From positions 7,616,375-7,680,374 of the forward strand of contig CM020619.1 in the NCBI GenBank assembly GCA_009829735.1: a DNA stretch of 64,000 bases, in the 5' to 3' direction. The position numbers were made by a program, and so were the translations under genes. The DNA comes from Pyropia yezoensis. Taxonomy: Eukaryota > Rhodophyta > Bangiophyceae > Bangiales > Bangiaceae. The notes under the pieces were generated by a model that worked only from the letters and a program-made list of their open reading frames with translations, did not search any database and was not told the DNA's origin. Positions 49,572 to 61,167 of this stretch are shown here, piece by piece (within the stretch, counting starts at the first letter, position 1; each line of letters opens with the position of its first letter).

Positions 49572-52013
49572 GGGACGCCCAAGCGGGCGGCGGCCGCCGC
49601 CGTTGGCGGCCCCGCGCGTACCATTGCCAAGACGCCGGCGGCCAAGACGCCAGTGACCAAGGCGGGTGCCAAGGCGGGGGGCGCGGCCAAGGCGGCGGCA
49701 AAGACGCCCGCAAAGACGCCCGCCAAGGCGGCGGCGGCGGCGGCCAAGGCGGCCAAGCCGACGGCCAAGACGCCCGCCAAGGCAGCGGCGGCGGCGGGCA
49801 ACCCGACGGCAAAAACGCCTGCCAAGGCGGCAGCTGCGGCGGTGGCGGCGACGGCCAAGGCGGCGGCGGCGGCGGTGGCGGCTGCCAAGGCGGCGGCGGC
49901 TGCCAAAGCGGCGGGGGCGGCGATGGCGGCTTCCAAGTCGGCGGCAAAGACGCCAGCAAAGGCGGTAGCGGCGGCTGCTGCGGCAGCGGCTAAGCCGGCG
50001 CCCAAGACGCCTGCGGCCAAGGCGGCGGCGGCGGCAGTGGCGGGGACGCCCAAGCGGGCGGCCAGTGTCCCCGTCGGCCCCGCGCGCACCATTGCCAAGA
50101 CGCCTGCGGTCAAGGCGGGGTCGGTGGCCAAGTCGGCTGCCAAAACGCCCGCTAAGGCGGCAATGCCGGCCGTGGATGCCGCGCCGGCCGCCGCCTCGGC
50201 CGCGTCGCCTGCCGCGGCGGCGGCGGTGGCCGCGTCAATGGGGAATGTGGCTGCCGCCAAGGCGCCAGCCAAGGCGGCAGCGGCCAAGACGCCTGCCAAG
50301 GCCGCCGCCAAGACGCTAGCCAAGGTAGCTCCGAAAACACCTGCCAAGGCAGCCGCCAAGACCCCTGCCAAGGCCGCCGCCAAGACCCCCGCCAAGGCCG
50401 CTGCCAAGACCCCTGCCAAGGCCGCAGCCAAGACTGCCAAGGCCGCCGCTAGGACCCCTGCCAAGGCCGTCCCTAAGACGCCTGCCAAGGCAGCAGCCAA
50501 GACGTCTGCCAAGGCTGCTGTCAAGACGCCTGCCAAGACCGCCGCGAAGGCGCCTGCCAAGGGGACGGCCGCCAAGACCCCGCCTGCTTCCGCCGCCCCC
50601 CCTCCCCCCGCTGCCTCACCCGCGGCCACACCCCGGCGCGGGGCCAGAGTCTCTGCCGCGGCTACCACCGCCGCCACCGCGGAGGCCACGGCGGCCGATG
50701 CGGATGCCAACGCGGTCGACGCGGGCGCGGGCGCGGCCGCCTCCGCCGCCACCGCGGCGGCTGTTGCTGCTACGGCTGCCACTGCCGCGTCTGCCGCGGT
50801 GGAGGCGGTGATGGACGTGGACGCGGCCGCCGAGGAAGCCGCCGACGAGGCCGGGTCGGCCACCCCCGTTGTCGTTGTGGATGCTCCCACCGATATGGCA
50901 GCGGTGGCCGTCCCCGCTGCGTCTGAGGAGGCTCCCATGGACGTGGAGGACTGGTCGTCGGCGGGGACTCTTACCGGGTTCCCCTCAGGCAGCCTGGCGA
51001 TGATCACATCGGCCCCTGCTGCGGGGGAGAACCCCCCCCCGGTGCCGCAGGTGGCCCTTTCGTCGGTAGCGATCTCTCACGGGGGTGTGTCGCACCCCCT
51101 CATTCACGCGCTCGCGTCGACGCTGCCGTCCTTGCGGATGCGGGCGCTGCGCAAGGCGTCGCCCCTGCTAGCGTCCCGTTCCCTCTCCCCCCTCGACATG
51201 CGCAAGCTCACCCGCGCCCTCCTCTACGCCCTCTGGATGGCCGACGGGGAGGCCGCGGCGGGGGCGCTGGCCAAGCGCCTCGCGACCGCCGCAACGACTG
51301 CCGGCTGGCCGATGGTGTCGCTGCTGCTCGACGAGGTGGGCGCCGCGTGGGCGGGCCTCGACCGGCTGCGGCTGGACAAGGTGTACGCGACGGTATCCGC
51401 CGTGGCCGCCGCGGGGGTGGATCGGGTGGTGGCCGCCGCCGCCGCCGCGACCGCCGCCGAGCCGGCGTCCGACGCGGCCGCCGCGACCGCCACGTCTGTG
51501 GCCACGGCCGCGGGCCTGGCGGGCGTCTTTTCGTCTCTCATTGAGAATCACAAGGACACGGGCGGCCGCGGGGTGGTGCTCCACCTCCTCGACGCCTACC
51601 CACGGCTGGTGGTGGTGCCCGCCGCGACGGGCGGCGTCACGTGGTCAACCGGCCTCGCGGCGCTGACACGCCCCCTCCTCGCCGCCGCCGCGTATGGCGG
51701 CGGCCGTGAGGCGGTGCTCGGCGACCGCGCGCGGGCGGCGCTGGCCGAGGCAGCCGAGGCCGTTGCCGCCACCGCCATCGCCACTGGCGCCCCGTCGCCT
51801 CTGCCGCCGCAGTCGGCCGCGACCGCCGCCGCCGCTGGCGCACCGGCGGCGGCGTCGTCGCCCACCGCGGCAGCGGCGGCGGTAGCGGCGCTCCACGAAG
51901 CGGTCTTTTCCGCGGCGGGCGCAGAGGGCGTACCGGCTGCGGGCCGCCGGGGCCTCTACAAGACCGCCACGCGCGTCAAGGTTGTGGCGTTGCAGCTGGG
52001 GGTGGCGGTGTAA
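49421..52013 (+). CDS. RRP1: RRP1/Nop52-family rRNA-processing protein with histone-H1-like N-terminus
   Basis: RRP1 (Nop52) works in the nucleolus on 27S/32S pre-rRNA for the large subunit. The C-terminal part holds a Nop52 domain: HPLIHALASTLPSLRMRALRKAS, SPLDMRKLTRALLYALWMADGE, GALAKRLATAA and LDRLRLDKVYATV (about 51080-51400). Ahead of it lie some 350 residues of KTPAKAA-type repeats, like a linker histone tail, and an Ala/Asp-rich segment. Usual homologues have the Nop52 domain first and a basic tail last. The best start is ATG 49421 (ACCATGGGC context; MGYATRSATAPPK). The frame changes by one base at a C10 run (49485-49494), probably a length error there or a tiny intron. The stop is TAA at 52013. 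Confidence 0.78.
49660..50590 (+). repeat. KTPAKAA-coding minisatellite
   Basis: Degenerate tandem units around GCCAAGACCCCTGCCAAGGC, 15-27 bases each, code the AKTPAKAA repeats of the RRP1 gene. The later part (50280-50570) is the most regular, suggesting recent copy-number change. Confidence 0.85.
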
Positions 52014-52337
52014 ACGGGAAGGTTGGGGGGGGGGGTGGGAGGGGGCACGGCTTGGAGTGGAGCAGCGGTGGGGTGGAGGGGGGGGAGGGACTGGGAGGGA
52101 CGAGGGGACTGTCGTGGGGGCTGAGGGGAGGGAAGGACGGGAAGCGTGCGTCGGCACCCCGCAATGAATATAGGCTGCTCCTGTGTAGAGGGCCGCTCCT
52201 GTCACAGGCGCCGCTGTCGAAGGTGGCCACCGCGATTGGGTCGGCGGCGGCTGTCCACCCCCCTTCCCTCCCCGAGTCCCAAAAGGCCCGCCGCGGCGCA
52301 CACGCGGGGAGGAGCCACAGACCAAAAAAAAAAAGAG
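52014..52337. other. Convergent 3' ends of RRP1 and the UbiA-monooxygenase gene
   Basis: About 320 bases with G runs on the left and an A run at 52324-52333. Both neighbours end here. No gene. Confidence 0.5.
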
Positions 52338-53810
52338 TTAAAAAGACCGACTGCCGTGGCGCGTTTCCCCCCACCCCCCCCACCAACACCCCTTCCCCCA
52401 CCCCCACACACCCCTTCCCGCACCCCCCCCCCCCCCCCCACTCCTACTCAACCGGCCCTCCCCCCCCCCGCACCACCTCCCTTGCCGCCACAAACGCGGC
52501 CACCCCCCCCCCCCCCCCACCGCGGCGGTGCGGCGGAGCCCCCCCACCAGCACCCCCCGGGGCACCAGCCGCAGCACCGCCGCCCGCACCGCGGCGGCCA
52601 CCCCCGTGGCCTGCCCAATCGCCAGCTGCCGCGCCGCCTCGGTGGCCACCGCCGCCGCGGCGGGCCGGCGGGCCGCCTCGTAGGCCGCCACCGCCTCGAC
52701 GGGCCCGTCGGCGGCGGCCCAGTGGGCGGCCACGCCCGCCGCCAGCGTCAGCGCGTCGCCGAGCGCCAGGCCGGCGCCCTGGCCCGTGTTGGGCGTGACG
52801 GGATGGGCGGCGTCGCCGACAAGGACGGTGCGGAGGCCCGACCAGGCGGGCGCGGCGGCCGCCCGGAGGGGGGCCAGCGGGTGCCACGAGGAGGGGGACC
52901 ACCAGGGGGGGGGCGGGGGGGGGCCCTCGATGGGGTGCACGTACACCCCCGCGGGGGGGGTGGCGGCGGCGAGCGCCCGCAGCACCGGCGGCCACGACGC
53001 GGACAGCGCGTCCAGGGCGCAGCGGGAGAGGGCGGGGGCGCCCGCCGCGCGGCGGCGGCGGTGCTCCCCGCCGCCGCCGTCCAACAAGAGGGGTGCCGAC
53101 GCGTCGTCGGCCGCCGCCGCTGCCGCCGCCGCCGCCGCCACTGCCGGCGGCGGCGACGGCGCCAGCACCTTGACCCACCAGTAGCACGACGCCGCGTCGG
53201 GGGTGAGGGTGCCCCACGACGCGCGCAGGCGGTCCCCATACGCCAGCACCATCCGCTGGCCGTCGGTGCCGGCACCGGCGGCGACCACCGCCTGCAGCGG
53301 GATGGCCGACGCGGCGCCGACGCCACCACCACCGGCGGCGGTGGCGTCGGCAGCGTTGGCGGCGGGGCTGGTACCGGCGGCAGTGGCGGTGGCGGGGGGG
53401 GTGGGGGCGAGGACGGGCGGAAAGGTGAGCAGCCCCCGGTAGCACACCTCCCCCGCGTAAGTGGGGCCCCCCGCCGCGGCGGCGGGCGGCACCGCCGCCC
53501 GCACCACCGACCGGGAGCCGTCGGCGCCCACCACCAGCCGCGCCGCCACCACCGACCCGTCCCCGAGGGTGACCGTTGCGAGCGACGGCGACGGCCCGCG
53601 GGGGCGGCCGCCCCCCGCCCCCCCACCACCCGCCGCCGCGTCGCCGTCGCCGCCCGCCACACCGTCGCGGACGGCCACGACGGGGGTGTCGTACCGCACA
53701 AGCCCGGGGGGACACAGCGACAGGAGGGCGTCGAGGAGCGCCGCCCGCGGCAGCAGCCGGAAGGAGCCGTCCCACTGGCCCACCGCCGACGGGGCCACCG
53801 CAGCCGCCGC

Positions 53811-53842
<32 letters not shown>

Positions 53843-56071
53843 CCGCCGCCGCGGTGGCGGCGTCGTCCTTGTCGTCACCGCCGTGCCCCTGTCCACTCGC
53901 TGCGGCGGCGGCGGCAAGGACGGCGGCGGCACAGTCGGCGCCGCCCCGCCCGCCAACGCCCGTCCCCGCGGTAACGGCGTCCATGTCCACCGTCGTCAGG
54001 GGCGTCACCCCCCCCCCCGCAAGGTCGGTGCCAAACGGCTGCGCCGCCGCGTCGGCCGCTTCGGCGGGGCGGCGGCCCCCCCCCGCCCCCCCCGCGCCGT
54101 CCCCGTCCAGCGCCACCATGTGCACCGTCGACACCTGCCGGGATGCGCCCTCCAGCACCGCCCGCGGCACGCCCAGGGCGGCCAGCGCCCCAATCCCCGC
54201 GGGCCACAGCGCCAGGTCCGCGCCCGCCGCGCCGGGCGCCCACTGGGCCGGCGGGGGGCGGCGTTCCAGCACCGTCACGGGGATGCCCAGCTGCGCCAGC
54301 GCAATGCCCGTCGCGAGGCCGCCCACTCCCGCGCCCACCACAATGACCCGGTTGGCGTCGGGGGGGATGCCCGTCGCGGCCACCTCGGCTGACAGGGTGG
54401 CGCCTGGGAGGGGGGGGAGGGGGTGGGGTGGGGGGGGGGGGAGGCGGCCGCACCGCCGCCCCCGCCGCCGCCTCCACGGCCGCCACTGGCAGAGGTGGGC
54501 CCCCCCGCCGGGGCACCACCGCCCCCCGTCGTAGCGGCCGCCGCCGCCGCCCCCCCGCCCCCCCCGGCTTCCTCTGCCGCCTCTGCCGCGGCCACCTCGG
54601 CGGCCGCCTCTGCGGCCGCCGCCGCGGCCGCGGCCGCTGCCGCCGCGGCGCGCCCCCGCTGGCGGGCGCCCCAAAAGTTGCGCGCCACCAGCCACAAAAA
54701 GACCCCCCCAAAGGCCGCCGGCACCGACACGGGCGCCAGCCGCCGGGCGGCCACCGCCCGCACCAGCGCGTCGGCCACCACCGGCACCGTCACCGCCGCC
54801 GAGTGGCCGAGCGCGCCGCCTAGCACCGCCGCGTCCAGGCGGTAGGGCGGGTGAGGCCGGCCGGGCAGGACGGACCGCAGGGAGGAGGGGAGGGTGGGAC
54901 CGACGGCGCCGCCGGTGTCGCCGTCCCCCACCCACCGCGGCCGGGCGGAGCGGAAGAGGTGGCGGCGGGGAGACGGCGAGCCGACCCACCCCGAGGGGGC
55001 CTTGCCCTCCCCCGCCCCCCCGCCCCCCCCCGCCGCCGCCCCCCACAGCGCGCGGGTCGTCGCAAACCCCGCGGGCGCCGTCACGAGCACCCCCATCACC
55101 ACCCACGGCGACGCGAGCCCCCCCACCCACAGGCCGACGGCCACAACGTAGGCCGACACCAGCAGCACCCCGTGCGCCACCGCCACGCCCGCGTCGCCGA
55201 GAACGACCGCGGCGGTAATCTTGCGGGCCTGCCAGTCGGCCCGCCGGTCCGCCGCGTTGAGCACCAGGAAGAGCCCCACCTTGACGAGGAACGGCGGCAC
55301 CGCCAGCACCGCCAGCCGTGGGTCCACCCCAACCAGCCGCGGGGTGCCGAAAAAGTCGGCCGACTGGACGGCCGCCCCAAAGGCGGGCACCCACAGGTTG
55401 GTAATGACCGCCGCCGCCACCTCCCCCGCCGCGTGGTAGTTGAGCGCCGCGGGGCGGCCGGCGTACTGGGTGGCCCCCACCCACATGGCCAGGCCCAGCG
55501 GCGCCGCCCGCCACGGCACGGCGGTGGCGAGGAGGGCCAGGGCGGCGGCGCCCAGCACCGCCGCCGCCGCCGCCGCAGACCGCCGGGGGACGAGGCGCTC
55601 ACGGAGCACTCGGGAGCCGCCCGTCAGCGGGGTGGCGTGCGCGTTGAGCGCGTCCGTGTCCTCGTCCGCCACCTCCCCCGCTGCGTGGGTCATCAGCTGG
55701 GTGGCCAGCACAAAGGCGTAGCCGCCGAGAAAGGCGCAGGTGGAAAAGGGTGGCGGGGGGGCCGGGAAGGCGGCGCGGAGGGTGGCCGTGGGGGGGGGGG
55801 TCGCCGCCACCACCGCTCCCGCCAGGTAGGTGAGCGCCGAGATGACCGTCATGGGCGTGCGGAGCAGGCGGAGGAGGGGGCCGGGGGGGGGGGGGCGCCA
55901 CCAGCCGCGCCACCGCCGAAGGGGGGGGAGGGCGGGGGGTGTGGGGCGGGGAGCAGCGGCGCTGCGAGCGTCATCGTGGTGGGAGGGAGGGGGCGGGAGA
56001 GAGATGAGAGGAGGGGGGGGGAGGGGGGCAGGCCAGGGGGTGTTGAGGGGAGAGGGGGACGAAGTGAACAC
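52338..56071 (-). CDS. Fused UbiA prenyltransferase - FAD monooxygenase
   Basis: The N-terminal half (56071 to ~54670) is a UbiA-family membrane prenyltransferase: LLRTPMTVISALTYLAGAV (helix 1), AGEVADEDTDALN (first Asp-rich prenyl-diphosphate site), PLTGGSRVL as in MenA-type enzymes, and LNAADRRADWQARKITAAVVLG (second Asp-rich site). Several hydrophobic helices run up to FGGVFLWLVARNFWG. After an Ala/Gly linker the second half is a class A flavin monooxygenase: NRVIVVGAGVGGLATGIALA (FAD site, ~54320), LVVGADGSRSVV and LVGDAAHPVTPNTGQGAGLA (~52800). The two halves lie in different frames. A 50-base GT...AG segment (54404-54453) would join them exactly. Likely substrate: a quinone or phenolic head group first prenylated, then oxidised. 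Start and the Gly-rich end are uncertain because of long C runs. Confidence 0.7.
54404..54453 (-). other. Candidate 50-base intron joining UbiA and monooxygenase halves
   Basis: On the minus strand it starts GTGCGG and ends in a C/T-rich tract and CCCTCCCAG. Removing it leaves a Gly codon spanning the join (phase 1) and carries the UbiA frame into the monooxygenase frame (GATLSAEVAATG). Alternatively, a length change in the C12 run inside it would have the same effect. Confidence 0.5.
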
Positions 56072-58739
56072 CGGAAAAGGGGGATGGGCCAGTAAAGGGA
56101 AAACAAGCGGGGGGAAGAAGGCGAGGTGGTACCTCGAGTGCAGAAGAAGAGGGTGAAGCGGGTGAGTAGAGGGAAGCTATGGGGAAGTGCAGGAAGGGGG
56201 GGGGGGGAAGAGGTAGCCGCGCTGCCAACCGCCAGGCAGACGTCGACCACCAGAGGACGCCGCCGGCCAGTACGGGGGTGCAGTGAACGTGGGGAACCCC
56301 CCACGAAGTTGAAGCCCACCGTGCGTGGAGGAGACGCCCGCCCGCCGCGGGCGCGGTCGGGACGGAAACAATGAGTGGGGAGGCAGGGGGGGGCGGACCT
56401 ACAGCCACCGCCAGTGCCGCACCAGCTGGACGCACAAGCGCGTGACGGCGGCCGCTGGGCGCGCGCACACAGCGTGGCCGGCAGGGCCCGTCACACCGGC
56501 ACAGCCCGTCACACCGGCACAGCGGGGAGAAGGGAGTGGGCGCGGGGGGAAGAAACGGGGGAGGGAAGGGGAGGGACGAGGAGGGACCCAGGGCGGCCCC
56601 GCCCGCCACGGGACGGCCGAGGCCGACTGCGGCTCCACCGGATGCACCCTGCCCCCACCCGCCTGGCGCGTCCAGCTGTCAGCCGGCGGTGCGTGACGGA
56701 TGGACCCCACGCCCGGGACGTTGGCTTCCTGTACCAACCATTGGCCATAGCTGTCAGCCCACCCGCTGGCCGTACGTGTCAGCCGCCGCGAGTGGCGGTC
56801 GTGGTTGGCTGGAAGGTGTTGTCGCCACGCCGCCCGCCGAGCGGCGCGCGGCAACCGAGGTCGTGGGGAGGGTCGCCAATCACGACACGACCGAAAAGGC
56901 TGTATCGTTTGTGTATCCGTTCGTTCCGGGGAGGCTGCAACGTCGTGGCTGCCCCTGCCGCGCGCGCCCGCTGGGACGAGCCGCGTGGAGGCCCAATTGG
57001 CACCGCCCGTCAGGTGCGCCCTCTGGGCTCGGCGGGTGTGACGTCACCCTCCGCCAGGAAGCAGGGGCAGCGCTGTACCTGTACGCCCGGCAGGGGAGGC
57101 GTCGCGGGGGGTGATGTCACAAGAAGGGTCTTGCCATCTGGCGAGGTGTCCAGGTTCCTGTCCTCCTCCCCCCCCCTCCACGCCATTGAGCGTATTAATG
57201 ATGCTGTCGACGAGAGCTGCTGACTGTCGGGAGAGGCCGCCTGCATATCGCGCGTACCTCTCTCATTGCGGGCATGGGTGGACGACTCGAGGCGCGAGGT
57301 CGCGCTCCATCCCGCGCGCCCTCTGCCGTCTGGGTTCACCGATGACCACTAGTGTTTTATAGCGGGGGTGGCGCTGCTGGCGAGAAAGCGGTCACCCCTA
57401 AAATCAACTCATCAGCGCCACCTCAAAGGCTACCGAGGAGGGGCCCCCTGCCAACCACGCTGGGCAGCAGGCGTCTGTGGGCATCGTTTGATTGGTGGCG
57501 ATCGTCCCGTCGATGGCAGAGGAGGCGGGGGAGTGGGGGGCGGGTGGGCATGGAGGGGGGGGGACTGACTTTAATAACCCCCCAGCTGCCGACCTCATCC
57601 CCCTGTGAGGGTGGAGCCCACCACCACCTTTGCCGCAACCACCGCCGCCGTCGCGCGCCGCGGCCGCGGAAGCACCCACATCATACCAGCTACTGTGGAG
57701 CCATGCGGGTCGCTGGTCGGTTGCACACGAGGCGGGGCTGCTATGCGTTGCAGCAAGGGCAGTGGCCGCGCTCATCCCACGGGCCGCCGCCGCTGCCGCC
57801 ATCGTGGCCGTCGGGAGAGTGAGCGGCATGCGTGGCGGCCGCCACGGTTTCGAGGAGGTGGAGCAAGCGGGTTCTCTTTGTACTTCCAAAGCGCCGACAC
57901 GCGCTCGGCCGTTCACACTGGACCCCACGGGGCGGCCCACTCGCCTACATGCCTCCCCATGCGGGCAATCGGCCGAGGCGAGCAGGCTGCTCGTCGGCTC
58001 TGCCGCCAATCCTGGGAGCCGCCCACGACACAACCTGGTCAGCGAGTGCGCGCTTGTGGTGGAGGGGGAGACGGGCGAGGGGCCAACGCAGGAAGGCAAC
58101 AAATCCCAGTGGGGCCAGTACCCATGACGAAGGCGCGATGGCGCTCGCTTGTTGTTTGGCACCAGCTGCTGGGGACTCCGAAACAGCACCCACATCGCTG
58201 AAGATTCTTCCGCTGTCTCCCTCACACGTCCTGAACACTTTTCCCTCGTCCGATGAGGTTGCACCGGCCCTCCCGCCGGCGTTTTGGGACTCCCACTGGC
58301 GCCCTCTCTTACGTCCCCCGTACCGATATATCCGCCCTGCCCCCTCTTCCGGCCTCGATCACACGACCCTGGTCCTTCTCACCTCCCTGCCCCTGCGCGG
58401 CTGTCCCGGGTACATACGGCTCGGGCTTACCCCTGCGCGTGCTTCTACGTGGGGCTGTGGCTGACGAGCAGCAAGATGAGCTATGACATGAAACATGGTC
58501 ATGCCCACTCAACGAGGGGAAGTCGCAACGAGAGATGGGCAGGTATGTATCTATTTAGAGAGATGGGCAGGTATCAGGAGTTCTTATAACCAGTAATTCA
58601 GTAAAATTGTTAATGGTGAGAAACTAAATGCTTTAGAGCTGAAATCCCTGAAGGCCCTTCTCCTTTTTAAGCAAGTGTTGGCGCCGCCCCCTCACCCGCC
58701 CCTGGACAAGGAGCGCTACCCCCCGGTAGCACGGCGCCA
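56072..58739. other. Intergenic between UbiA-monooxygenase and SDR genes
   Basis: About 2.7 kb. The left part should be the 5' region of the UbiA gene. 56440-57110 is moderately GC-rich with small direct repeats (GTCACACCGGCACAGC twice near 56490-56520). A minus-strand frame at 57404-58264 has no domain or codon-bias support. 58560-58690 is AT-richer and probably holds the SDR transcript end. Confidence 0.5.
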
Positions 58740-59594
58740 TCACTCGTAGGCGCCCGGGATCATTTCCCGGAGGGCCTTGGCGGTGGCCTCGCCAGTCAAA
58801 TCGGCGTACTTGGCGCTCATGATCTTGTTGCAGGCCTCGTGCGTCATGTAGCGCAGCTGGGGCACCTCATCCGTGGCGGCCTTGACAAAATACCTTGCCA
58901 CCTCGTCGGTCGTCTGGGCATCGGCCATCAGGGCCTGGATAAAGTCAATAGTGGCGGCGTTGACGGTCTCAAGCTCCTTGGGCACCACCCCCTCCGGGTC
59001 GGTGGTCATGTTCTTGGAGAAGTCCGAGTGCACGGGGCCCGGCGCGACGACGGTGAAATGGATGCCCACCGGCGCATACGAGGCGGCCATGGACTCCATG
59101 TAGCCCTCCACGGCAAACTTGGTCACATTGTACACTGGCGTCATTGGCAACGCCACCATCCCAGCGATGCTGGATGTGACGATGAAGCGCCCGGCGCGGG
59201 CCGCCCGCATCGTCGGCAGCACCGCGTTGGCGAGGCGCACCACCCCGTACAGGTTCACGTCAAGGTTGGAGCGGTACGCGTCCACACCCCCGGCCTCTGG
59301 GGGGGACATATCCCCATAGCCGGCGTTGGCCACCACCACGTCGAGCGCATTATCTGTCTCGGACAGCAGGGCCTGGACTCCCGAGGTGACAGACTCGTCG
59401 CTGGTGACGTCCATCACCATCACGTGGAGGAGGGAAGAGACGCCCGCGGCCTTGGCGGCGGCCTCCAGGGTGGCAGCTTGGGGGAGGGCCAGAACGGTGG
59501 CGTAGGTGGCAAAGCCCGCCTTACACAGCTGCACCGCCGTGGCCAGCCCGATGCCGCTGCTTGTGCCCGTGACGAGGGCCACCTTGGGAGACAT
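58740..59594 (-). CDS. Classical short-chain dehydrogenase/reductase (284 aa)
   Basis: An NAD(P)-dependent oxidoreductase of the classical SDR family. Seen in the sequence: the cofactor motif TGTSSGIG (residues 9-16), DV at about 62-63, NAGYG (90-94), VNLYG with the structural Asn (114), the catalytic Ser in IVTSSIAG (141/142), YNVTK with Tyr155 and Lys159, and the PGPV loop. Length and spacing are normal. The closest groups are 17-beta-hydroxysteroid or retinol-dehydrogenase-like SDRs, but the substrate is not readable. The start MSPKVALVTG is the first Met before the Rossmann strand. The frame stays open upstream only through low-complexity sequence. Single exon, no signal peptide. Confidence 0.92.
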   Translation of the reverse strand: MSPKVALVTGTSSGIGLATAVQLCKAGFATYATVLALPQAATLEAAAKAAGVSSLLHVMVMDVTSDESVTSGVQALLSETDNALDVVVANAGYGDMSPPEAGGVDAYRSNLDVNLYGVVRLANAVLPTMRAARAGRFIVTSSIAGMVALPMTPVYNVTKFAVEGYMESMAASYAPVGIHFTVVAPGPVHSDFSKNMTTDPEGVVPKELETVNAATIDFIQALMADAQTTDEVARYFVKAATDEVPQLRYMTHEACNKIMSAKYADLTGEATAKALREMIPGAYE

Positions 59595-61048
59595 GACGTC
59601 GAGGTGAGGGGGGGAGCGGCGGAGTGGAGAGGGAGAGGGTGGACAAAGGTGGGTAGAGCGAGAGGGGTGGGGGTGATGGTGGATGCGAGGGAGAGGAGAA
59701 GAGCGGACGTCAGGGTAAGGGGGTGGGTGCAGAGCGACGAGAGAGAGAGAGAAGAAGCGTTGGTGGTTGCTGTGATGCCAGGCCGACCCCATCCATTGCA
59801 GAGACCACTAGCGCAGTCTTGTACAGGCTGCCTGCCCATGTCGACGCCTCCTCCCGGGCAGGCCACAGCTCCCGCTTGGATCACATCGACAGCGTGTGTG
59901 GACGAGCCGCGCCAGGCGAGTAGACGCCCCAGGCGCGCCGACGTGTTCCCCAATCCCGCCACCGGACGCCCACTTCGGAACAAAATCCTGCGCACGACGG
60001 CGCCCATTGGCGCTCTTCAAAGCCGCCGCCGCCACCCGCACACACTGGCAATGGCTGGCTGGCGCTTCACGCGGCGGCGGCGCCGCCGCCGCCGCGGATG
60101 AGCGGTGCGGTCGCCCCGTCGCCGGCAGTGGAGTCGGCGCGCACACCCAGCCATCGGCGCACATCATCTGCATACAACGTTCAAGGGGGCTCAAAGGCCG
60201 AGGCGGCGTCTTGGTCGGCCATTGCCAATGTCGAAGAGCGGGGGGGGGTGCGGGCGTCCCAAAGGGCCCTGCCGGAACCGGCCACCATTCTTCTTTTTTC
60301 GTCCCGCCGCCGTCGCCGTCGCGCCCACTACGAAAGTTCTCTTGTTAAAACGAATAAAGTCAAACGACCCCATTCTTTCTGGCTTTCTGAGTTCGTCTTC
60401 TGTTGTTTGCCTTGGCGTGGCGCAACCGCCGCGCACCCGCGTCCCGAGAGGGCGGCACGCCTGCTCACGCACGGTTGGCTCACACACAGTGGGCTTCCAC
60501 TCGAAGACGCCATCGAGCGCGAGTGCAGCCTGGGTGGCCGCCGCAGTGCACAGACGGGCCGCCGTTCCTCCCACTGATCATCAGCATGATGCCAGCGGGG
60601 CGGCTCCAAGCCTGTGGAGCAGGCTCGCAAGGGGGAGGGGAAGGCGGCGCCCGCCTCGCATCAAGAGAGCGTCTGACTCATTATGAGTCATATAGAGAGG
60701 ATCCAGGCGGCATAGGGAGTGCTGGTGGCGGTGGCGGCGTCGGCGGCGACGGGGGCGGCGGCGCTTGATCCCTCTTCCCGCCCCACCGCCGCCTCCCATC
60801 CCTCTCGAGATGGCCGGACCCCCTTCCCCATGCAGAACGACGGTCGGGTGGGGCGGGGGGGGAGGGGGTGCGTGTGGCGGTCGCAGTGGATCATCCACTG
60901 CGACTGCCTTCGATTTGGACGGCGGCGGCCCGTCGCCGCCGCCTCTTCCACGCAGCGTGAGGCGGTGTGTGAGGCGGTGTGTACCCCAGCCAAGGGGCAC
61001 ACGAAGCTGAAACGGCCGCGGGGATAGCGCTCTTGGCAGAGGCGGCTA
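59595..61048. other. Intergenic, upstream of the SDR gene
   Basis: About 1.45 kb. The first 180 bases are purine-rich on the + strand (GAGAGAGAG-type), probably the SDR 5' leader. The rest has short overlapping frames without recognised domains. Nothing else could be supported. Confidence 0.5.
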
Positions 61049-61167
61049 TTGTGCGTCCCGTAAAAAGTGGACGTGCACGGGTCGTGCATTGTGGGTTTGA
61101 TTGGTCCAGTGGCCGGTATTCGACATGATCACGACACGTGCACGTCCACTTTTTACGGGACGCATTA
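61049..61167. mobile_element. Tc1/mariner-type MITE, family 1, copy 2 (119 bp)
   Basis: Left end TTGTGCGTCCCGTAAAAAGT, right end ACTTTTTACGGGACGCATTA, flanked by TA. Inverted relative to the copy at 16873-16997. The long terminal inverted repeats take up over half its length, so a transcript would fold into a hairpin. Confidence 0.82.

Noticed and set aside
49660-50590. Regular short repeats as a CRISPR-like array
   Set aside because: Units vary in length and code KTPAKAA in one continuous frame; there are no conserved repeats with unique spacers.
49331-51007. 558-aa minus-strand frame with Ala/Gly/Val repeats
   Set aside because: Mirror of the KTPAKAA repeat of RRP1; the + strand has the Nop52 domain in the same frame.
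49551-52013. RRP1 starting at GTG 49551
   Set aside because: An ATG in strong context at 49421 precedes it and the same repeat-type protein sequence extends upstream of 49551.
57404-58264. 286-aa minus-strand frame
   Set aside because: No domain, mixed low-complexity composition, and equally long overlapping frames on the other strand.
60098-60686. Overlapping + strand frames upstream of the MITE
   Set aside because: Several frames of similar length overlap, with no domain and no consistent codon use.
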